This document shows, one piece after another, positions 59,572 through 64,000 of a DNA stretch of 64,000 nucleotides. The notes below the pieces were generated by a model. That model was not told the DNA's origin. It did not search any database and saw only the letters and a program-made list of their open reading frames with translations. The stretch spans positions 988,501 through 1,052,500 of the forward strand of contig JACVTC010000024.1 in NCBI GenBank assembly GCA_016946835.1, written 5' to 3'. Numbering within the stretch: position 1 is the first letter of the stretch; every line of letters begins with the position of its first letter. Made by a program: the position numbers and the translations under genes. This DNA is from Neocallimastix lanati (nom. inval.). Lineage: Eukaryota > Neocallimastigomycota > Neocallimastigomycetes > Neocallimastigales > Neocallimastigaceae.

Positions 59572-59614
59572 AATCAGGAATATCATCATTTCTCAGGTGA
59601 TGATATTCCTGATT
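59572..59614. other. perfect 17-bp stem hairpin, 9-nt loop, in intergenic DNA
   Basis: Left arm AATCAGGAATATCATCA (59572-59588), loop TTTCTCAGG, right arm TGATGATATTCCTGATT (59598-59614). Pairing extends by about 4 bp after a one-base bulge. The arms are more complex in sequence than the surrounding simple repeats. No reading frame. Could be a structured RNA, a miniature inverted element or a palindrome from repair. Confidence 0.75.
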
Positions 59615-60028
59615 ATACGTTTTTTATTAAATTTGAATGTTTATCTAAAAATTAAAATGAATAATAAAATATAAAAAAATTTTACTTAAATAAAAACTAT
59701 AAATATTTAATTATATAAATATTATCTGAAACTGTATATAATGAATCAAAAGGAGATGCATGTATAAAATTATATGATAAGAAAATTATCACAAAAAATA
59801 GAATACTAATAACTATATAATATGGTAATTCAATTGTCCAATATCTTTTTAATTATTGCTATTAGTATTATCTAATTTTTATGTTTATTTAGTGACAATT
59901 AAATTATATTAATAATTTTCCTTTTAGTAGTAAGTACTTTAATTAAAACCGAATTTTACAGCTAACCAATTATTTTCTGTAGCCTTATTAATTATTTGTT
60001 TATCAATAATATCATTATATTTTTCCTT

Positions 60029-60071
<43 letters not shown>

Positions 60072-60522
60072 TAATTGAACTAATTTTTTCAAAATTCATT
60101 AATTATAATATAAATAGGAAACAATTATAATATTTTATAGCATATTATAAACTATTATTATTTAATGTATTAGAGTTAAAACAACTACTATTATTATACA
60201 GAGATATTAAAATAAAAGAAATATACTTTTTTTCTAATATATTTTATAAAATTTTTATTTCATTTTTTATAAAATTTATATATTTATTTTCTAATATATT
60301 CAAATTTTAATTAAATTTGAACATTCAGTATCGAAATATTATTTTAAAAATTTATACCTAAAGTATTTATACGTATTTTAATGTACATGTTATTTTACTA
60401 CAAATAGTACTGTTTGGTTTTGGTAAATAAATATTTTAATATATTATAAAGTAATAATTTAAAATCCACATTTTTCTTTTTTCTTTATATAAAATCGTAA
60501 ATTAACGTTATAAAGATTTCAT

Positions 60523-60633
60523 TTTATTTTATTCTATTTTATTCTATTTTATTTTATTTTATTTTATTTTATTTTATTTTATTTTATTTTATTTTATTTT
60601 ATTTTATTTTATTTTATTTTATTTTATTTTATT
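60523..60633. repeat. (ATTTT)n pentanucleotide array
   Basis: About 22 units, with two TTCTA variants at the left end. It is the reverse complement of the AAAAT motif that builds the satellite. Confidence 0.95.
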
Positions 60634-62115
60634 TAAAAAAAGATCATTATCTATAATAAAAAAAAGAAATTTTTTTTAAAAATATTTGGCCCATATTAAA
60701 TCATTATCACTACAAAATAATAAAATTAATTATAACAAAATTAATTTTTAATACGAACAAATTTATGTACGTTTTTTTTTATTTTTTATTTTTTTTTTTT
60801 TTAAATGGTAAGTTATATTTTGTTAAGAAAATAAATAGTAGACAATAACATTTTCATTATTTCTTTTTATTAAATATTAATTATTAGATTTTTTTGCTTA
60901 GTGGTCTATTTTGTAATATAAATTCAATAGTTTTTTTTTTCTTTTTATTCTTTTTATATTATTCCTTCATTTTCTGTATATGAAAAACCTCTAATTGTTA
61001 ATTTACCTTTTTTTTTTTTTTTTATTAAAAAGTTTATGGTTCATTAATTACTAATTATTATTATTATTTTTTTTTTATTTACTATTAAAATTTTTATGAT
61101 TCATTATTATATACTAATTATTAGGTAGTATTAATAATTATATATTCATTATTATTCATAATTAAAATTTTTAAAATTTATTATTTTTTATATTAATCAA
61201 TTACCTAATAGTATGCTTAATTATATATTAATTATTATATATTAATTTGTATTTTACAGATTTACATATATAGATATAATTTTATATCTTTTATATTAAA
61301 ATAAATTTTTTTTTCCTTTTTTTTTTTTTTAGTACTTTCAATAATTTTTTAATAGTTATTAATAATTTATATAATAAAATAATTAAACAATTTATACTTA
61401 TGAAATCCTTAATTTTTAAAGAATATATTTATACTGATTTTTAAAGGATAAAACCATAAGTATATATTAATATTGATTAAATTTCCTTATTTTTTTTTTT
61501 ATTTATAAAAATAATTAAATATAAAAATAATTAAATTTTTTATTACTAATTTTATATAAAAATATTATGAAATAAAGTTTGACATATAAATGGATTTTAA
61601 TTTCTTTAAATATTACATTATTCACTTAATTATATGTATATTTAGGAATTAATTTATTTTTTAATTAATATAATTAATATAGGATATGGTAAATATTGAA
61701 ATGTATATTATTTAATATTTACTTATATTAGGAATATTTCATAATAGAATAGTATATCATATAATTCATTGGAGGAAACTTAATTAAATTAATTATATTA
61801 ATTATTTTATATATTATATTAATTTATTATTAATAAAAATAAAAAATAATTTAATAATCTATTTTAATAAAAATCGTTTTTTTAAAAATGGGATAATATA
61901 AAAAAAAAATACTTAATATTTAATATATATATTAAAGTTTTATGTACTATTTAATATATTGGTTGATATATTGAATTTAAAAATAATATAATATTATAAA
62001 TTTATTTCAGTATAATATAATTGTATCTACCAATATATAATTAAATTTATTATTTTTTTGGTATATTATAATAAATTTAAATTTATTTTATAAAATATAA
62101 AAACTAATTTATGTA

Positions 62116-62316
<201 letters not shown>

Positions 62317-62879
62317 ATTCATTATTTACATTATTTTCAATTTCTTGTGTTATTATTTGTTAAAAGCTCGTGACCATTAATATTTACAAAAATTTTTTTT
62401 TTTACTTTTATTTATTTTTGTGGTAGAAATAAGAAACAATAATATTATAGTATTTAAAGTATTTTTGACAACTTATAAATTTTATGGTTAATTGATATTA
62501 TTAAATATGAATAAATAAATTAATGTATAAATAAATTATCTTAAAATAATATATAAATAATATATATTAATAAATTATTATTTCATTATTAATTTATTTA
62601 TTATTTATTATTTATTATTTATAATTTATTTATTATTATTTATTATTATTTGTTATTATTTATTTATTATTTATTATTATTTAATACTTATTTATTATTC
62701 ATTAATAATTTATTTAATTATTAGTAGTTTAATTTTCTAATAAATTATTCTTTATTTATTTATTATTAAAGAATGTAATAAATATAGATTTAATATATCA
62801 CATATTTTAAAAAAATTTCTGTTTATTATTAGAATTTTATATTACTCTTTTTTTTTTCTTCTTTTAAATATAATAAATA

Positions 62880-62943
<64 letters not shown>

Positions 62944-63333
62944 ATTCATAAATAGTTGAAATAAACATTTTTAAATATAAAGATTGTAGATAAACTTTAT
63001 AGTAACATTTTTCAATATCAAATGCATTCAAATTATTAAATCTTTATATATATTTCATTTATTATATTATTAATATATAAAATTTTATTCACAAAATTTT
63101 AATGCAAAGTCAATTAAATTTTAAAATTTTATATATTAATAAATTATCGGGCATTCAATATTATTGAAATTTCTATATTTATTTGTTTATTTATATTTAT
63201 TTACATTTCTCTTCAGATTGAATCTCACTTATAGATAAAATTAAATTGATATCTTTTATTTTAAAAAAAAGAATTTCCAATAAAAAATTTTAATGAGAAA
63301 ATCAAAATAGCATTTATTTACAGTATTTCCATA

Positions 63334-63365
<32 letters not shown>

Positions 63366-63700
63366 ATTTTTTTTTTTTAAATTAAGAAAATATATTCATA
63401 AAATCATTTTAAAAATAATGTAAGTATTTTTAATTAATATTATATTCAAATATGTATTTTAAAATAATATTTTATAAATTAATAATGTCCTTATTATTTT
63501 TTTTTTTTTATTATTTTTTATTTTTTTGGATATTTATATTACGTTGATTCTCTTTATTATATATATATATTAAATATAATGATAAATACCAATAATGATT
63601 TTCATTTAATTACTATACATAAAGATTGGAAAAATTGGATTATTATTTTGCCTTTCAAATTTTCTAAAATAGATATACATTTTTATTATAATATAATAAA
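62317..63700. other. upstream spacer of the right-edge gene
   Basis: AT-rich with TTA-type degenerate repeats (62580-62700) and a second AAAT array (62883-62945). It should contain the promoter of the gene starting at 63701. Confidence 0.65.
62883..62945. repeat. (AAAT)n array
   Basis: About 15 perfect units. Confidence 0.95.
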
Positions 63701-64000
63701 ATGTTGACTACAATGGAAGATAAAATGGAAGAAGTTGCCTCAACAACTCCAATTGAAAAAGAAGCTAATAATTTAAAAGAAAGCACAAGTAGTAATATTG
63801 AAGAAGAATTTACTTATAGTTATGAACAAGATCCAAGCTTAAGATCTTTAATGAATAATTTTGATAATTCTATATTAGTAGATACATTTCAAAATCAATG
63901 TTTACAATTTGATACTGAAAAATTAATGAATGTTAATCCAAGTTTTTTCTACAGCGATGAAATATTTAATTCAAATAATTATGAAATTACATCAAAGGAA
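63701..64000 (+). CDS. unidentified protein, N-terminal 100 residues, runs off right edge
   Basis: Open to the window end without a stop, with exon-like composition (GAAGTTGCCTCAACAACTCC, GATCCAAGC, TACAGCGATG) unlike the upstream spacer. ATG at 63701 follows AATAAA; a second in-frame ATG at 63713 is also possible. The visible N-terminus is acidic and Ser/Asn/Thr-rich (MLTTMEDKMEEVASTTPIEK, YSYEQDPSLRSLMNNFDN, VNPSFFYSDE), probably disordered. No domain recognised. Confidence 0.75.
   Translation, partial: MLTTMEDKMEEVASTTPIEKEANNLKESTSSNIEEEFTYSYEQDPSLRSLMNNFDNSILVDTFQNQCLQFDTEKLMNVNPSFFYSDEIFNSNNYEITSKE

Larger units (their letters stand above)
58291..62109. other. gene-free spacer
   Basis: No exon supported. 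Contains A-run about 58904-58937, T-run about 60029-60067, an ATTTT pentanucleotide array, and a strong hairpin at 59572-59614. Confidence 0.7.

Noticed and set aside
59500..59620. Possible snRNA/snoRNA: AATTTGTGG (Sm-site-like) at about 59508 and GTGATGA...CTGA (box C/D-like) in the hairpin
   Set aside because: No U1-type 5' end or other snRNA stem could be found, and the C- and D-like boxes are only a few bases apart, too close for a guide. Kept only as a hairpin.

Overview
The window is a stretch of extremely AT-rich eukaryotic nuclear DNA. Exons are clearly richer in G+C than their surroundings, and long homopolymers and microsatellites fill the introns and intergenic space. The gene set points to a flagellated (zoosporic) fungus. 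It contains an axonemal central-pair protein, a fungal Yap1/Pap1-type bZIP factor with a cysteine-rich C-terminal domain, a compact PKA catalytic subunit, and LINE remnants. With this base composition the best guess is an anaerobic gut fungus (Neocallimastigomycota); this is inference, since no marker sequence could be compared. Dictyostelium, another AT-rich candidate, is disfavoured because it lacks flagella.

Layout, left to right. 54-3731 (-): multi-exon TPR-like protein running off the left edge. 6490-8351 (+): seven-exon flagellar C1a-32/CFAP119-like protein. 9286-11723 (-): six-exon sodium/solute symporter (SSS/SLC5). 11724-20392: long gene-poor stretch with diverged repeats. 20393-22197 (-): GAPDH with a 17-nt first coding exon and a 794-bp intron. 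26558-28889 (-): Yap1-like bZIP factor. 30243-31290: relatively GC-rich island that reads like a decayed LINE reverse transcriptase. 32020-34870: large AAAAT-based satellite array. 35578-35938: about 360 bp of pure TAA repeat. 36783-40434 (+): complete cytosolic isoleucyl-tRNA synthetase. 41035-43960: 5'-truncated LINE and other retroelement debris. 44256-45699 (-): ARL6IP4/SRp25-type RS protein. 46686-49823 (-): Ser/Thr kinase with an HGD catalytic loop and a large acidic insert. 52415-55333 (-): PKA catalytic subunit. 55334-63700: gene-free, with tandem repeats, a second locus of the satellite family and a perfect 17-bp hairpin. 63701-64000 (+): start of an unidentified gene.

There is no operon-like organisation. 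These are independent housekeeping, signalling, motility and stress genes separated by repeat-filled spacers. Exon structures were reconstructed by hand by requiring GT...AG boundaries and an unbroken reading frame, so every complete gene below closes exactly in frame. About half of the roughly 38 inferred 3' splice sites are AAG rather than TAG/CAG, and several directly abut long poly-A runs on the sense strand. This is the most unusual genome-level signal found. No clearly novel multi-gene system was found.
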